Below, one piece after another: positions 37,564 through 51,080 of a stretch of 64,000 bases of DNA. Where the stretch lies: positions 2,170,001 through 2,234,000 of the forward strand of contig NZ_CP092106.1 in NCBI RefSeq assembly GCF_029016485.1, in the 5' to 3' direction. The position numbers were made by a program, and so were the translations under genes. The number at the start of each line of letters is the position of its first letter. Position 1 is the stretch's first letter. Source of the stretch: Vibrio sp. JC009. Lineage in GTDB: Bacteria > Pseudomonadota > Gammaproteobacteria > Enterobacterales > Vibrionaceae. The notes beneath the pieces were generated by a model that made no database searches, had not been told where the DNA came from, and worked only from the letters and a program-made list of their open reading frames with translations.

Positions 37564-37585
37564 AGGGCGGCCACCTCGCCGCCCT
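37564..37585. terminator. Bidirectional terminator between SDR and MCP genes
   Basis: AGGGCGGC-CACCTC-GCCGCCCT, a perfect 8-bp stem between converging genes; the minus strand runs into a T-rich stretch. Confidence 0.75.
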
Positions 37586-37609
37586 AATTACTTAATATAA
37601 ATAAGCCGA

Positions 37610-39232
37610 TTAGTTAACTCTAAAGAACGCCAACAGCTCTTTCTGCTTATCTGCTTCCTGAGACAGCTCCTGACTTGCACGGGTACTTTCACCAATGCCA
37701 GCCACGTTCTGGTTAACCATCTCTACGGTAGATGAAATATTGCCTGAGATTTCATCCGTTACCGCAGACTGCTCATTCGACGCAGTGGCAACCAGAGAGT
37801 TCACTTCTGAAATGGTGTTTACAGACTGAGAGATACCTTCAAAGGCTTCCCTAACCTTCTGTGCCAGATGCTGAGACTCATCCACCAGCTCTGCATTGGA
37901 CTGCATATATTTATTTGCCTTACCGGCCTGCTCCTGCAGCTTGGTGATGATTTCCTGGATGTCGATGGTTGACTGCTGCGTTTTCGCAGCCAGTGAACGA
38001 ACTTCATCTGCAACCACGGCAAAACCGCGTCCGTGCTCACCGGCACGTGCCGCTTCAATTGCAGCGTTCAGCGCCAGCAGGTTGGTCTGCTCAGAAATTC
38101 CGTTGATAACATCGATAACCGCACCGATTTCGGTAGAGTAAGTGTTTAACTGGTTAACAATATCTGCAGACTCGCGTACCGACTCACCAATCTTCACAGA
38201 GATTTCATCGGAATTGCCAAGAGAGTCATGTCCATCAGTGACATTTTGCATCGCCTCGGTTGCTGATGTTTCTGCGTTGGTTGCATTCTGTGTCATCTCT
38301 AGCGCCGTACTCGACATTTCGTTCACTGCTGCCGCTACCTGCTCAACCTGCATCAGCATGGTCTGAGAGTTGCTGTCTGCCTGAGTCATGGTAGATGCCA
38401 GTGTTTCAGATGAACCCGCCACATTATCAGCCACAGATGACAACTGGCTTAGCGTTGAAGCAAGCTGCTCAGCTGTTTTGTTGTAGCTGTCGGCAAGCAT
38501 ACCCAGTTCGTTTTCACCCTGGTTGGGTACACGTACCGTCAGGTCACCTTCAGACATTTGGGTCATGGCCGTCTGAACTGAAGTAATTGCCACCGTAAGG
38601 TTTCTCGAAATATAAAGAGCGATAAGCACAACAACAATAGTTACGGCAACCAGCAGGCCAATCATAAGATTCACAGCGCGGTCATAAATAATATCACCGT
38701 GCTCACTTGCCTCTGCTGCTGACTTTTCATTCAGATCAGACAGTTTCAGCAGAGTTTCAGAGTACTTGTTGTAAGCATTCAGGGAAGCACCAAGGAAAAG
38801 CTCCTTCGCTTCAACATTTTTATTTTGCTCAGACAGAGCAAGCAGGTTTTTCTGAATGCTCAGATATTCCTTATAAGCTCTTTGGAACTCATCAAGCAAA
38901 GAGCGCTCTTCAGAGCTGGAAACCAGCTTGCTGTAGGCCGCAACAGAGTCATCCACATCCTGCTGAACCTGTTTAATCTTAGAATCTGCTTCCCGGATTT
39001 GACCTGCATCCGTAGAAATAATATGCACGGCCTCTTCATTACGAAGGTCGGCTGTCTGAGTGTTAATTCGTTCAACTAACTGAACGGAAGGCAGCCAGTT
39101 AGTTGAAATAATAGTCGACTGCTCATTAATCTCATCCATCTCAGATATGGACATAAGCAACAGACCGATAAGCGCTACAACCGGGATGGCGAATCCCCCG
39201 ACTAGCAGGTTACTGATTTTTATATTTTTCAT
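37610..39232 (-). CDS. Methyl-accepting chemotaxis protein
   Basis: 540 aa. An N-terminal helix (~10-30) and a second (~190-210) flank a ~155-residue helical periplasmic sensor of the four-helix-bundle type. HAMP follows, and the signalling domain contains the conserved hairpin tip [20 protein letters not shown]. It should control CheA. No C-terminal CheR-binding pentapeptide is seen (it ends LAFFRVN). GGAG precedes ATG 39232. The ligand is unknown. Confidence 0.95.
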   Translation of the reverse strand: MKNIKISNLLVGGFAIPVVALIGLLLMSISEMDEINEQSTIISTNWLPSVQLVERINTQTADLRNEEAVHIISTDAGQIREADSKIKQVQQDVDDSVAAYSKLVSSSEERSLLDEFQRAYKEYLSIQKNLLALSEQNKNVEAKELFLGASLNAYNKYSETLLKLSDLNEKSAAEASEHGDIIYDRAVNLMIGLLVAVTIVVVLIALYISRNLTVAITSVQTAMTQMSEGDLTVRVPNQGENELGMLADSYNKTAEQLASTLSQLSSVADNVAGSSETLASTMTQADSNSQTMLMQVEQVAAAVNEMSSTALEMTQNATNAETSATEAMQNVTDGHDSLGNSDEISVKIGESVRESADIVNQLNTYSTEIGAVIDVINGISEQTNLLALNAAIEAARAGEHGRGFAVVADEVRSLAAKTQQSTIDIQEIITKLQEQAGKANKYMQSNAELVDESQHLAQKVREAFEGISQSVNTISEVNSLVATASNEQSAVTDEISGNISSTVEMVNQNVAGIGESTRASQELSQEADKQKELLAFFRVN

Positions 39233-39386
39233 GGAACTCCCCGTACGGCATCTAACTTGCTAGCATAACAACAATGTACTTCATTAAAATTACTACACGA
39301 AATATTAATGAGATTAATCAGAACGAACTGTTATAAACATCAAACATTCACTATTTAAATAAGACTAGTTTGCGCTTTGCTATAAC

Positions 39387-42371
39387 TCAATGAAGCTCTC
39401 TGCTCTCTTTTGATAACCACTCAATTAAATCTGGTTCGGCCAGAGGACGACTGAAATAATAACCTTGGGCCTTTTTACAGCCGATAGTGCGTAGCATCTC
39501 CGCCTGTTGCTCGCTTTCAACGCCTTCAGCGATGACATCTATGTTCATACTGCTTGCCATGGCAAGAACGGCTTCAACCAACTCCAGGTCTTTATTGTCT
39601 TCCGGTATATCCTGAATAAACTCTTTATCGACTTTCAAGATATTAAAGGGATAGTTTCGTACATAACTTAGCGAAGAGTAACCTGTGCCAAAATCATCCA
39701 TCGCAAGCAGTACGCCTTTTTCCGCCAGCTCCTGTAGCGCCTTTTCACTCTGCTCAGAGCGATTCATCAGGACACCTTCTGTTATCTCCAGCACCAGCCT
39801 GTTTGGCGGCAGTTGATAGCGCTCCAGCATATCCAACACCAGAGGGATAAAGTCTGACTGGTTCAACTGCACAGGAGAGACATTCACGGTGACGGAAAAG
39901 GCTTCATCAAACTTTTTGCTCAGCCAGGCGCACGATTCAATGGCGTTTTTAAGGATGAACTCACCAAGCGGGTTGATAAAGCCGTTATGCTCTGCCAGAG
40001 AAATAAACTCATCCGGCGGGATCACACCGTGCTTCTGGTTATTCCATCTTGCCAGTACCTCAAACTTTCTGACTGCCCCGGTATCCAGTTGAACAATCGG
40101 CTGAAAAGCAAGACTGATTTCCCTTCTTTCTAAAGAAAGGGCAAGCTCTTCTTCCAGCAGCAGTCGTCTGGTCATATGCTCATTCATGGTCTCGGAAAAG
40201 AAATTGAAATGATTTCTTCCCTGCCGTTTCGATACATACATGGCTGTATCTGCTTTACGCAGCAGTTCGTCCGGGGTATCACCGTCTTCCGGATAGCAGG
40301 AAACCCCGATACTCATAGTGGTTCTGTGAGTCAGGCCGTCAAGGTGGTAAGGCTCTTTGGTTGCCTTTAACAAATGGGAGCAGAATGCTTCTATATCATC
40401 CTGACTTCCTACCCTGTCTGTGATAATAACGAACTCATCGCCACCAAAGCGGCTGATAAAATCGGTTTTTCGAATAACCGATTTTAGCCGGCTTGCCACT
40501 GAAATCAGCAGACTGTCGCCAACAGCATGACCCAGCGTATCGTTTACTTTTTTAAAATCATCAAGGTCAATAAACAGCACGGAAAAGTGACTTCGCTGAG
40601 AGTGCTGACTACCCGCGATTTTCTGCTCCAGCTGTGTAACCAGCGAAGCCCGGTTAGAAATCTGGGTTAACTCATCGTGCTGAGAGCGGTATTCAAGCAG
40701 CTCCGTCCTCTCCTTCACTTTGCGGTTTAGCTGGTAGTTCCAGACAGAAAACAGAATCACAACGATAAGTAATGCAACCAGAATACTGCTTGCGCCAAGG
40801 ATCCACTCCTGCGGGATCCCGCTGCTCACCTCTACACGTATCCAGCGTGAGTAAATTTCCGCTTTTTCCTGAGATGAAATAGTCGCAAGCGCTTTATCCA
40901 GGATCCTCTTTAACTCAGGCCAGTCACTGCGGACGGCCATGGCTAACTCATACTTATAATCGGTATCGCCCGAGATCCTCAGGTTCGTCAGTCCCTGCTC
41001 CTGAATAATATAACTGGAAGTGGCAATATTGCCGACAAAGGCAAAAGCTTCCCCCTGACTGACTGCTTTTAAGGCGCTCACGGCATTTTTATATGGCAGC
41101 AATTCCATTGCCGGCTGCTCACTACTGAGCATCTCATGCGATGCATAGCCATCGATAACCGCCACTTTTTTCCCCGCAAGGCCCTCTGTTCCCGGTACAA
41201 AATTCACAGAATTATTGGTCACAATACCCATGGAGTTGGTGACATAGGGAACCGTAAACTCGGCAAACTGTTTTCTGTATGGCGTCGGCATCGCCATAGG
41301 AATAAGGTCGATCTTGCGCTCCCTGATACCATCAAGAACCCGGTTCCATGATGAGGTGTTGACCAGCACAAGCTCAATATTCAGTTTCTTTGCAACAAGG
41401 TCCAGAAAATCCGCCGCAATCCCCTCATGCTGACCATCATCGTTGAAATATTCCAATGGGGGCCAGTCCGGTGTACTGGAAAAGCGTATGGTCGGGTGTT
41501 CATCAAGCCACTTTTTTTCAGCCGGAGTTAACCGGACCGTATCCGTTACCATTCTTTTTTCGATAACATCGCCAAGAATCGCGTGAAATTCCTGGCTTGA
41601 TACGCTGTCCAGCGCAACCTGAAGTATCCGGGTTAATTCAGGCCAATCCTTACGTACACCAATAGATAATACCGAGCCGCTCTTGCCCGCCCTGCTATGT
41701 ACTTTTAATGTAGAGATCAGCTCATTGTAGATAATGTTATTGGCAACGGCTCTGTTTCCGATGTAGGCATCCGCCTCTCCCATTGCCACTGCACCCAGAG
41801 CTTCAGAAGTCCCCGCATATTCCGTGATATTGATCTCCGGATAGTTTTCTCTGTAAAAGGTGACGTTTCCAAATCCTTTTTCCAGTGCAATGGTTTTTCC
41901 GGTTAACGCTTTCTCATTCTGATAATAAGGTGGCTCATCCCTGCCAATAATTACATGAGGAATCGTAAGATAAGGCTTGGTAAAATTGAAAAAGGGCTCT
42001 CGCGACGCTTTTGGTGTTATATCCAAAACAGCATCAAGTTTTTTGTCAATGACACCCTGATAAATATCCGGCCAGTCACCACTCACCTGCTTAAGCCGGT
42101 TTCCCAGTCGCTGATTAAGTAAATCGATAAAGGCAACACCAAAGCCGTCGGCCTGCCCCTTCTGATTTATAAAGTTGATTGGAGGCCAGTCATCCATTGC
42201 ACCAAGTTGTATCTCAGGGTGCTCGTTCAGCCATTCAATCTGCTCACCGGATAAGGGCAGAGGCAGCTTTTCAGCAGGAATAATAAGATCACGGGAAACT
42301 GCATTGTAAGAAAACGCAAACAGACAAGCGAAGGAGATAAGAAAGCGGGCTAGTGTTTTGGCGATATACAT
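39387..42371 (-). CDS. Dual periplasmic-sensor GGDEF-EAL protein
   Basis: About 994 aa from ATG 42371; an upstream Met at 42440 would precede the signal peptide and is less likely. Order: signal peptide, two tandem family-3 binding-protein domains (each opening with WL(N/D)EHP...DWPP), one membrane helix (~530-550), GGDEF and EAL. GGDEF is intact (RFGGDEF) with I-site RKTD five residues before. EAL has EVLARW in place of EAL and DDFGTGYSSL. It may both make and degrade cyclic di-GMP; which dominates cannot be told. It stands alone upstream of the MCP. Confidence 0.93.
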   Translation of the reverse strand: MYIAKTLARFLISFACLFAFSYNAVSRDLIIPAEKLPLPLSGEQIEWLNEHPEIQLGAMDDWPPINFINQKGQADGFGVAFIDLLNQRLGNRLKQVSGDWPDIYQGVIDKKLDAVLDITPKASREPFFNFTKPYLTIPHVIIGRDEPPYYQNEKALTGKTIALEKGFGNVTFYRENYPEINITEYAGTSEALGAVAMGEADAYIGNRAVANNIIYNELISTLKVHSRAGKSGSVLSIGVRKDWPELTRILQVALDSVSSQEFHAILGDVIEKRMVTDTVRLTPAEKKWLDEHPTIRFSSTPDWPPLEYFNDDGQHEGIAADFLDLVAKKLNIELVLVNTSSWNRVLDGIRERKIDLIPMAMPTPYRKQFAEFTVPYVTNSMGIVTNNSVNFVPGTEGLAGKKVAVIDGYASHEMLSSEQPAMELLPYKNAVSALKAVSQGEAFAFVGNIATSSYIIQEQGLTNLRISGDTDYKYELAMAVRSDWPELKRILDKALATISSQEKAEIYSRWIRVEVSSGIPQEWILGASSILVALLIVVILFSVWNYQLNRKVKERTELLEYRSQHDELTQISNRASLVTQLEQKIAGSQHSQRSHFSVLFIDLDDFKKVNDTLGHAVGDSLLISVASRLKSVIRKTDFISRFGGDEFVIITDRVGSQDDIEAFCSHLLKATKEPYHLDGLTHRTTMSIGVSCYPEDGDTPDELLRKADTAMYVSKRQGRNHFNFFSETMNEHMTRRLLLEEELALSLERREISLAFQPIVQLDTGAVRKFEVLARWNNQKHGVIPPDEFISLAEHNGFINPLGEFILKNAIESCAWLSKKFDEAFSVTVNVSPVQLNQSDFIPLVLDMLERYQLPPNRLVLEITEGVLMNRSEQSEKALQELAEKGVLLAMDDFGTGYSSLSYVRNYPFNILKVDKEFIQDIPEDNKDLELVEAVLAMASSMNIDVIAEGVESEQQAEMLRTIGCKKAQGYYFSRPLAEPDLIEWLSKESRELH

Positions 42372-42564
42372 CGTGGCGTTGTTTATTCCTCTGACCTGAG
42401 AGTTATACCTATCCCAGCAATTATCTTTGGTCAAAACCAATCAATTAGTTAAATTATTAATTCAAACTAATATATCTGAGTAATCATACAAATTAAGGTG
42501 TTTTTTACATGACCAAATGCGGATTAGTAAGTATGGAATAAAGATCACACAAGAGCATACGCCA

Positions 42565-44499
42565 CTAGTTGCGCTTTTTCTTTCTTGGTGCTCTATTTTT
42601 CCTTACCGGACGCTGTGTCTGATATTTTGACAGCTCCCTGAAGGATTCTGGAACAGAAGTTGTCTGCACATTGTGAACCAATAGATTAATGCGGCTAATC
42701 ATAGATTCGATAAATGGCTGATAGCTGGTTTTCTTCTCCACCATAAGTTGCAACTGGTGCTCCCAGTTCGCCGTCATATCCGGGTAGGTAGACTCATCCG
42801 GCAGCGCATGAATAAGGCCACGGCCAACCTCGGTACTTAGCACCATTTTTCCGCTGCGTTTAAGCAACTGACGCTTAAATAAGGTGTCCAGAATTCCGGC
42901 ACGGGTAGCCTCTGTTCCGAGGCCATCGGTCTCTCTGAGTATTTTTTTCAGCTCTTTATCTTCCACAAACCGGGCGATTCCTGTCATGGCCTGAAGCAGA
43001 GTCGCTTCAGTAAAGTGCTTTGGCGGCTCTGTTTTCCGCTCTTTGATCTCTCCTTCCCGGCAAACCAGCTCAGCCCCTTTTGCCAAAGGAGGGACGGTAT
43101 CAATTCCTTCATCCTGCTCCTTCTGATTCCCCATCAGCACTTTCCAGCCCGCTTTAACCAGCTGTCTGCCACGGGCAATAAAAGTGCCTCCGGCAATATC
43201 AAATACCAGCTTAGCTTCGGCAAAGACTGCTGGCGGATAAAACTGAATCAGGTATTGTCTGGCAATCAGCTGATACACCTTCATTTCGTTACCGGATAAC
43301 GCATTAACGGACGCTTTTTTAGGCGTTGGAATAATAGCGTGGTGCGCATCCACTTTACTGTCATTCCAGGCTTTGGATTTTAATGAGAGATCAGCGTTGC
43401 TGACGGCGCTTTGCATCTCTTTAGCATTATTGGCAACAGCATCTAAAACCGAAGCGGCCTGCCCATAGTGCTCCTTTGGCAGATAACGGCTGTCTGAACG
43501 CGGGTAGGTAATTAATTTATGTTTCTCATAAAGCGACTGACAGATGGTAAGTACATCCTGAGCACTCAGGCCATAACGCTTCGCCGCATCAATCTGAAGT
43601 GCAGACAAAGAGTAAGGAAGAGGTGCAAACTGTTTCGATTCTTTTTGCTCTGATTCGGTTACGATGGCCGGCTGGCCTTTAATCCGGCTGGCGACATTTT
43701 CAACCAGATTACGGTTTAGTACCCTTCCTTCTTCATCCTGCCATGGCTTGCAAGCTTCACTGGGTTTCCACTTCGCTCTGATATCAAAGGCTTCACCCTT
43801 GTTTTGGTAAGGGATTAGCGCATGCAGTGTGTAGTAATCCTTGGGAACGAAGCTTTCGATTTCTTCATCACGACGCACCACCAGGCCAAGTACGGGAGTC
43901 TGGACCCGGCCAACCGATAATACACCCTTATATCCGGCTTTCTGACCAAGCAGGGTATAAGCACGGGACATATTCATACCGTACAGCCAGTCAGCCCTTG
44001 AACGGGCAAGCGCAGAAACGGAAAGAGAGACAAACTCGCGGTTACTGCGCATCTTCTCCAGCGCCCGTTTTACCGCTGGTAGGTTAAGGTCACTGATTAG
44101 CAGGCGTTCTATCTGAGCTTTCTTGGCTTTGCTCACTTTGAGGTAATCAATCACCTCATCCACCAGCAGCTGTCCTTCTCTGTCCGGGTCTCCGGCATGC
44201 ACAATATGACTGGCATCTTTGATCAGTTTACGGATCACCGTTAGCTGTTTGCTGGCACTTTTTCTCGGCCTTAACTGCCACTGCCCGGGGACAATAGGCA
44301 GATCAGCCATATTCCACTTTTTATAGCGCTCGTCATAGGCATCTGGCTCCACCTGCTCAAGAAGGTGTCCGATACACCAGGTCACCACATCTCCATTGCC
44401 ACAACGGATATAGCCCTGCTCCTTTTTCTGCGGATTGGGCAGCGCAGAAGCAATGGCTCTTCCAAGGCTTGGTTTTTCGGCAATAAAAAGTCGTGACAT
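42565..44499 (-). CDS. topB: DNA topoisomerase III
   Basis: About 644 aa from ATG 44499 ([20 protein letters not shown]), which is close to the usual 650; an upstream Met at 44562 is unlikely. The Toprim domain includes [12 protein letters not shown]; the active-site Tyr lies in [12 protein letters not shown]. The enzyme is a type IA topoisomerase that decatenates and resolves replication intermediates. The C terminus is basic ([14 protein letters not shown]), as in chromosomal TopB. Confidence 0.96.
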   Translation of the reverse strand: MSRLFIAEKPSLGRAIASALPNPQKKEQGYIRCGNGDVVTWCIGHLLEQVEPDAYDERYKKWNMADLPIVPGQWQLRPRKSASKQLTVIRKLIKDASHIVHAGDPDREGQLLVDEVIDYLKVSKAKKAQIERLLISDLNLPAVKRALEKMRSNREFVSLSVSALARSRADWLYGMNMSRAYTLLGQKAGYKGVLSVGRVQTPVLGLVVRRDEEIESFVPKDYYTLHALIPYQNKGEAFDIRAKWKPSEACKPWQDEEGRVLNRNLVENVASRIKGQPAIVTESEQKESKQFAPLPYSLSALQIDAAKRYGLSAQDVLTICQSLYEKHKLITYPRSDSRYLPKEHYGQAASVLDAVANNAKEMQSAVSNADLSLKSKAWNDSKVDAHHAIIPTPKKASVNALSGNEMKVYQLIARQYLIQFYPPAVFAEAKLVFDIAGGTFIARGRQLVKAGWKVLMGNQKEQDEGIDTVPPLAKGAELVCREGEIKERKTEPPKHFTEATLLQAMTGIARFVEDKELKKILRETDGLGTEATRAGILDTLFKRQLLKRSGKMVLSTEVGRGLIHALPDESTYPDMTANWEHQLQLMVEKKTSYQPFIESMISRINLLVHNVQTTSVPESFRELSKYQTQRPVRKNRAPRKKKRN

Positions 44500-44595
44500 T
44501 TTCAGGTATACAGCAGGAAAAAACAGAGGGCTACCATAGCGAAAGCAGCCCCCCGAGATCAAGTAAAACTGGACATTTATACAGTTATTTCTGTT

Positions 44596-46820
<2,225 letters not shown>

Positions 46821-48674
46821 ATGAAGACAGTATTCCGCTATATTGGCAAGTTTTTCAAATTGATATGGAAAATCATCAATTTTATTCGCCTTGCCATATT
46901 CAACCTATTCTTCCTGTTCATCCTTGTGATGATATATATCGGCTACACCCACACAGAAAAACCGGCTCCTGAGCCGGTTAAAGAGGCATCAGCTCTGGTG
47001 CTGAACCTTTCCGGCCCGATTGTTGAGCAGAGAACCTATGTAAACCCTATGGATTCGTTTACCGGCTCAATGTTTGGTCAGGAACTGCCGAAAGAAAATG
47101 TGCTGTTTGAGATTGTAGACGCCATCCGCTACGCCGCTGAAGATGAAAATATCTCAGGTCTGGTGCTGGCACTAAGAGAAATGCCGGAAACCAACCTGAC
47201 TAAACTCAGATATATCGCTAAGGCTATCAATGAATTTAAAGAATCCGGTAAGCCGGTTTACGCAGTAAGTGAGTTTTACAACCAGAGCCAGTACTATCTG
47301 GCAAGCTACGCCAATAAGATCTATATGGCACCGGATGGCGGCATACTGCTGCGCGGCTACAGCGTTTACCCACTCTATTACAAGACACTGTTGGAAAAGC
47401 TGGATGTGAATACGCATGTATTTCGCGTAGGTACTTACAAGTCTGCGATAGAGCCGTTTATCAGAGACAATATGTCCGACGAAGCGAAAGAATCAGCCAG
47501 TGTCTGGCTGAAACAAATGTGGGGCGCATACGTTGCTGATGTGGCAAACAATCGCAAGATTGAATCTGAAAAAATCAATCCAACCATGGATGACTTTCTG
47601 GCTATGCTGAAAGAGTCCGATGGCGATGTGGCAAAACTGTCTCTCAAGCTGGGTCTGGTGGATGAACTGGCAACCCGTCAGCAGGTCCGAAAAGCCATGG
47701 GCGAAGAGTTCGGTGTTAAAGACAAAGACAGCTACAAAGCCATTGGCTACTACAAGTACCTTTCCAGCATACCGGGTGACACCAGCTTTGCAGCCGATGA
47801 TATTGCTGTGGTTGTTGCCAGCGGCAGCATCCTTGACGGAAGCCATCCGAAGGGCACCATTGGCGGCGACACCACATCACAACTGCTAAGACAGGCACGC
47901 AAAGATAAAGATGTTAAAGCTGTGGTACTGCGGGTTGATAGTCCGGGAGGCAGTGCATTTGCATCAGAGGTGATCCGCAATGAAGTAGAAGCACTGCGCG
48001 AGGCAGGCAAGCCTGTTGTGGTTTCCATGTCCAGCCTGGCGGCCTCCGGCGGTTACTGGATTTCAGCAAGTGCTGACAAAATCATTGCTCAGCCAACCAC
48101 GCTAACCGGCTCCATCGGCATATTCAGCGTAATTACCACCTTCGAGAAAGGTCTGAATAAGTATGGCGTCTACAGCGATGGTGTGGGAACAACGCCATTC
48201 TCTGGCGTAGGTATCACACGGGGCATTCCTGAAAAAGCAGGTCAGGCTATCCAGATGGGTATTGAAAGTGGCTATAACCGGTTTATCGGCCTGGTAAGTC
48301 AAAGCCGAAATATGTCTCTGGAACAAGTAGACAATGTCGCTCAGGGCAGAGTCTGGACTGGTCAGGATGCGATGAAGGCCGGACTGGTGGATAAACTGGG
48401 TGATTTTGATGATGCTCTGGATCTGGCCGCAGAGCTGGCCGGTCTTGAAGACTATAACATCTACTGGGTGGAAGAGCCTCTGTCACCGACGGAGCAGTTA
48501 TTCCAGCAACTGATAGAGCGTGTTCAGGTATCGTCAGGGCTGGATATCAGCTCAATGCTGCCAAAAGCATTGCAGCCGGTTTCCAGTAAGCTGCTACAAG
48601 ATGCGCAGCTGCTTAATACCTTTAATGATCCAAAGGGCAATTATGCACTCTGCCTGAACTGCGCAGTGGAATAA
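46821..48674 (+). CDS. sppA: Signal peptide peptidase SppA (protease IV, 67 kDa type)
   Basis: 617 aa, matching the long E. coli form. It degrades cleaved signal peptides in the inner membrane. One membrane helix (~28-42) anchors it. The catalytic dyad is Lys207 (GTYKSAIEP) and Ser409 (SLAASGGYW), with DSPGGSAFAS between them. ATG 46821 follows GAGGATAAAA; the upstream frame to 46701 has no start with a ribosome site. The next gene ansA is also its neighbour in E. coli. Confidence 0.95.
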   Translation: MKTVFRYIGKFFKLIWKIINFIRLAIFNLFFLFILVMIYIGYTHTEKPAPEPVKEASALVLNLSGPIVEQRTYVNPMDSFTGSMFGQELPKENVLFEIVDAIRYAAEDENISGLVLALREMPETNLTKLRYIAKAINEFKESGKPVYAVSEFYNQSQYYLASYANKIYMAPDGGILLRGYSVYPLYYKTLLEKLDVNTHVFRVGTYKSAIEPFIRDNMSDEAKESASVWLKQMWGAYVADVANNRKIESEKINPTMDDFLAMLKESDGDVAKLSLKLGLVDELATRQQVRKAMGEEFGVKDKDSYKAIGYYKYLSSIPGDTSFAADDIAVVVASGSILDGSHPKGTIGGDTTSQLLRQARKDKDVKAVVLRVDSPGGSAFASEVIRNEVEALREAGKPVVVSMSSLAASGGYWISASADKIIAQPTTLTGSIGIFSVITTFEKGLNKYGVYSDGVGTTPFSGVGITRGIPEKAGQAIQMGIESGYNRFIGLVSQSRNMSLEQVDNVAQGRVWTGQDAMKAGLVDKLGDFDDALDLAAELAGLEDYNIYWVEEPLSPTEQLFQQLIERVQVSSGLDISSMLPKALQPVSSKLLQDAQLLNTFNDPKGNYALCLNCAVE

Positions 48675-48776
48675 AATCCTCCCAACTTCCCCGTCCAATG
48701 GGCGGGGATGACAAATTTCTGATTAATCATTTATAATCCCGTCCAGAATTTCCCCCAGCCTGAGCAAATCAATCAG

Positions 48777-49796
48777 ATGACCAATACAAGAAAACACATC
48801 TATATCGCCTATACCGGTGGCACTATCGGCATGCAAAAGTCCGAAAACGGCTACATTCCCATTGCCGGTTTTATGGAAAGCCAGCTGGCAAATATGCCGG
48901 AGTTCCACCGCCCTGAAATGCCTGACTACACGATTCACGAATACGATCCGCTGATCGATTCTTCAGATATGTCTCCAAAGGACTGGCAGCAGATCGCAGA
49001 CGATATTAAAGCCAACTACGACAAGTACGACGGTTTTGTGATTCTTCATGGTACCGACACCATGGCGTACACGGCTTCTGCGCTCTCTTTTATGTTTGAA
49101 AATCTGGGCAAACCTGTCATTGTGACAGGTTCACAAATTCCTTTGGCTGAGCTGAGAAGCGATGGTCAGGCAAACCTGCTGAACGCGCTTCATATTGCTG
49201 CTAACTATCCGATTAACGAAGTCACGCTGTTTTTCAATAACCAGCTGATGCGTGGCAACCGCAGTACAAAATCTCACGCTGACGGTTTTAACGCCTTTAC
49301 TTCCCCTAACCTGGCTCCACTGCTTGAAGCCGGTATCAATATTCAGGTAAGCAGCAGTGTTGAGGTGGATAAAAAGCCTGAAGGCGAATTTAAGGTGCAT
49401 GAAATCACTCCACAGCCTATCGGTGTGATTACCATGTATCCGGGTATTTCTCATGAGGTCATCCGAAACACGCTAAGGCAACCGGTTAATGCCATGATAC
49501 TGCTGACTTTTGGTGTTGGTAACGCGCCGCAAAATCCGGAGCTTCTTGCTCACCTCAAAGAAGCTTCAGAACGTGGCGTAATTGTGGTAAACCTGACTCA
49601 GTGCCTGGCAGGTAAAGTGAATATGGGTGGCTACGCCACCGGATGTGCTCTGGCAGAAGCCGGGGTAATTAGCGGGTACGATATGACGCCGGAAGCGGCA
49701 CTTGCTAAACTTCATTTCCTGCTTAGCAAGGAGCTTTCTTATACTGAGATTAAGACCGAGATGCAGAGGATTCTTCGGGGGGAGATGAGTCTGTAA
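48777..49796 (+). CDS. ansA: Cytoplasmic L-asparaginase I
   Basis: 339 aa. It hydrolyses asparagine to aspartate. The first catalytic Thr is in YTGGTIGM, and the second threonine motif is HGTDTMAYTAS. It has no signal peptide, so it is the type I cytoplasmic enzyme. It follows sppA by ~100 bases, the same order as in E. coli. Confidence 0.96.
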   Translation: MTNTRKHIYIAYTGGTIGMQKSENGYIPIAGFMESQLANMPEFHRPEMPDYTIHEYDPLIDSSDMSPKDWQQIADDIKANYDKYDGFVILHGTDTMAYTASALSFMFENLGKPVIVTGSQIPLAELRSDGQANLLNALHIAANYPINEVTLFFNNQLMRGNRSTKSHADGFNAFTSPNLAPLLEAGINIQVSSSVEVDKKPEGEFKVHEITPQPIGVITMYPGISHEVIRNTLRQPVNAMILLTFGVGNAPQNPELLAHLKEASERGVIVVNLTQCLAGKVNMGGYATGCALAEAGVISGYDMTPEAALAKLHFLLSKELSYTEIKTEMQRILRGEMSL

Positions 49797-49797
49797 C

Positions 49798-50088
49798 TTA
49801 TTTAACCTTATTTCTTAAAATTTCTTGCTGATTGCCTGAAAGCTCTCGCTTAAATTCTGCTTTTGTTTTGACCTTCATTTCACCGCCGGCGGCTATGCTC
49901 ATATGCTCCGGTTCGGTGTTATGTCTGGACTGGTACAGCATTACTGCCTGCATGCAGTAATCTCTCTGATCCCGAGTGAGCTGCTCACCTTCTGGCCAGC
50001 GGCCTGTTTCAACGGCGTACTGCAGCCTCTTATAGGCTTCAGGCGTGATTGCGCTGATTATTTCCTCTGTCGTTTGTTGATCTCTCAT
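49798..50088 (-). CDS. yeaC: YeaC family protein (DUF1315)
   Basis: 96 aa, similar in length and in the segment TPEAYKRLQYAVETGRWPEG to E. coli YeaC, whose function is unknown. In E. coli, yeaC lies next to msrB and gapA; here it is separated from msrB by one lipoprotein gene. It converges on ansA with almost no gap between stops. Confidence 0.85.
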   Translation of the reverse strand: MRDQQTTEEIISAITPEAYKRLQYAVETGRWPEGEQLTRDQRDYCMQAVMLYQSRHNTEPEHMSIAAGGEMKVKTKAEFKRELSGNQQEILRNKVK

Positions 50089-50199
50089 CCAGTCTTCTCC
50101 TAAAAAAGCGCCAGCCGCTTTCCCTGACGTTATATAGCATTTACACTTAGTTCAAGAATATAAAACATAAATATAGCCTTCTGTCACAAGTGATTGGAA

Positions 50200-51021
50200 A
50201 TGAACTTATATAAAAGTCTGATAGTTAGTGCGTCTGCAACGCTTCTGTTTGGATGCTTTGAACCAAGATTGAACACCACTGAGTTGTGTGCCAAATACCC
50301 TAAGCTAAATTGTAAAAAGCTAAATATGAATGACGGTCAGTGCCGGGTCGTAAGAACTGACTTAATCTGGCACCGCAAAACGGTTCTGGATGATCCCACC
50401 GCACAAAATAAAATCCAAGAGTTCAAACTGTTAAGCGACTATCAGAAGTGTCTGGATCTGGCTGCGCAAATTGAACCGACAAAAATCGACAATAAGAAAG
50501 AGATCCGTTTCCAGGCGCTGATGCATACCTATGAAGATCAGAAGAGGCTTCTTAAAGAGCTTGGAAAAGACCATAGCCCTGAAGCACTCTACTTTATGTG
50601 GACTCAGGGAGATTCACGTGCTCTCAGACGCTTCCTCAGCTACGAGGGAAGCAAAAAACTCAACACACCGGAGCTGCAATATGCACTGGCGACTTTCTAT
50701 ATCTTAAGGGATAAAGAAAAAACCGTCTCCATTCTGCATAAAGCCCTGAAAATGGGCCCGGAAGACAGCGAGCTGATTGCCAATATTGTGGAATCTCTTG
50801 CTACCGTAAACCAGTCACTAAAAAGAAGTGAGCATGCCTATATCTGGGTGCTGGTTGGCCGTGAGCTGGGACTCCCTGTCGCATCAGACAGAAACCTTCA
50901 TGTGCTGTATCAGTTTGAAGAGAGCAGACAAAAGCAACTGGAAGAGATGGCAGACGATATACTAAGCGCCATTGAGGATAAAAAATTCAGTACCTCATAT
51001 TTGCCACGGTTACCCAAGTAA
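50200..51021 (+). CDS. Lipoprotein, DUF2989-like
   Basis: 273 aa from ATG 50200; the frame could begin at TTG 50194, but ATG is preferred. A lipobox LLFGC near residue 21 marks it as a lipoprotein. The rest is rich in helical pairs resembling TPR/Sel1 units (HSPEALYFMWTQGDSRALRR, TPELQYALATFYILRD). I believe it belongs to DUF2989, found in Vibrio and relatives, but am only moderately sure. The function is unknown. Confidence 0.7.
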   Translation: MNLYKSLIVSASATLLFGCFEPRLNTTELCAKYPKLNCKKLNMNDGQCRVVRTDLIWHRKTVLDDPTAQNKIQEFKLLSDYQKCLDLAAQIEPTKIDNKKEIRFQALMHTYEDQKRLLKELGKDHSPEALYFMWTQGDSRALRRFLSYEGSKKLNTPELQYALATFYILRDKEKTVSILHKALKMGPEDSELIANIVESLATVNQSLKRSEHAYIWVLVGRELGLPVASDRNLHVLYQFEESRQKQLEEMADDILSAIEDKKFSTSYLPRLPK

Positions 51022-51048
51022 TCAACGGTCAACTCTGAAAACAAAATA

Positions 51049-51080
51049 CAAAGAAGGTCACTCACTGGCCTTCTTTTTTA
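51049..51080. terminator. Terminator between lipoprotein gene and msrB
   Basis: AGAAGG...CCTTCT with a loop of ~11 bases, then a long T run on the + strand; it overlaps the last codons of msrB. Confidence 0.7.
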
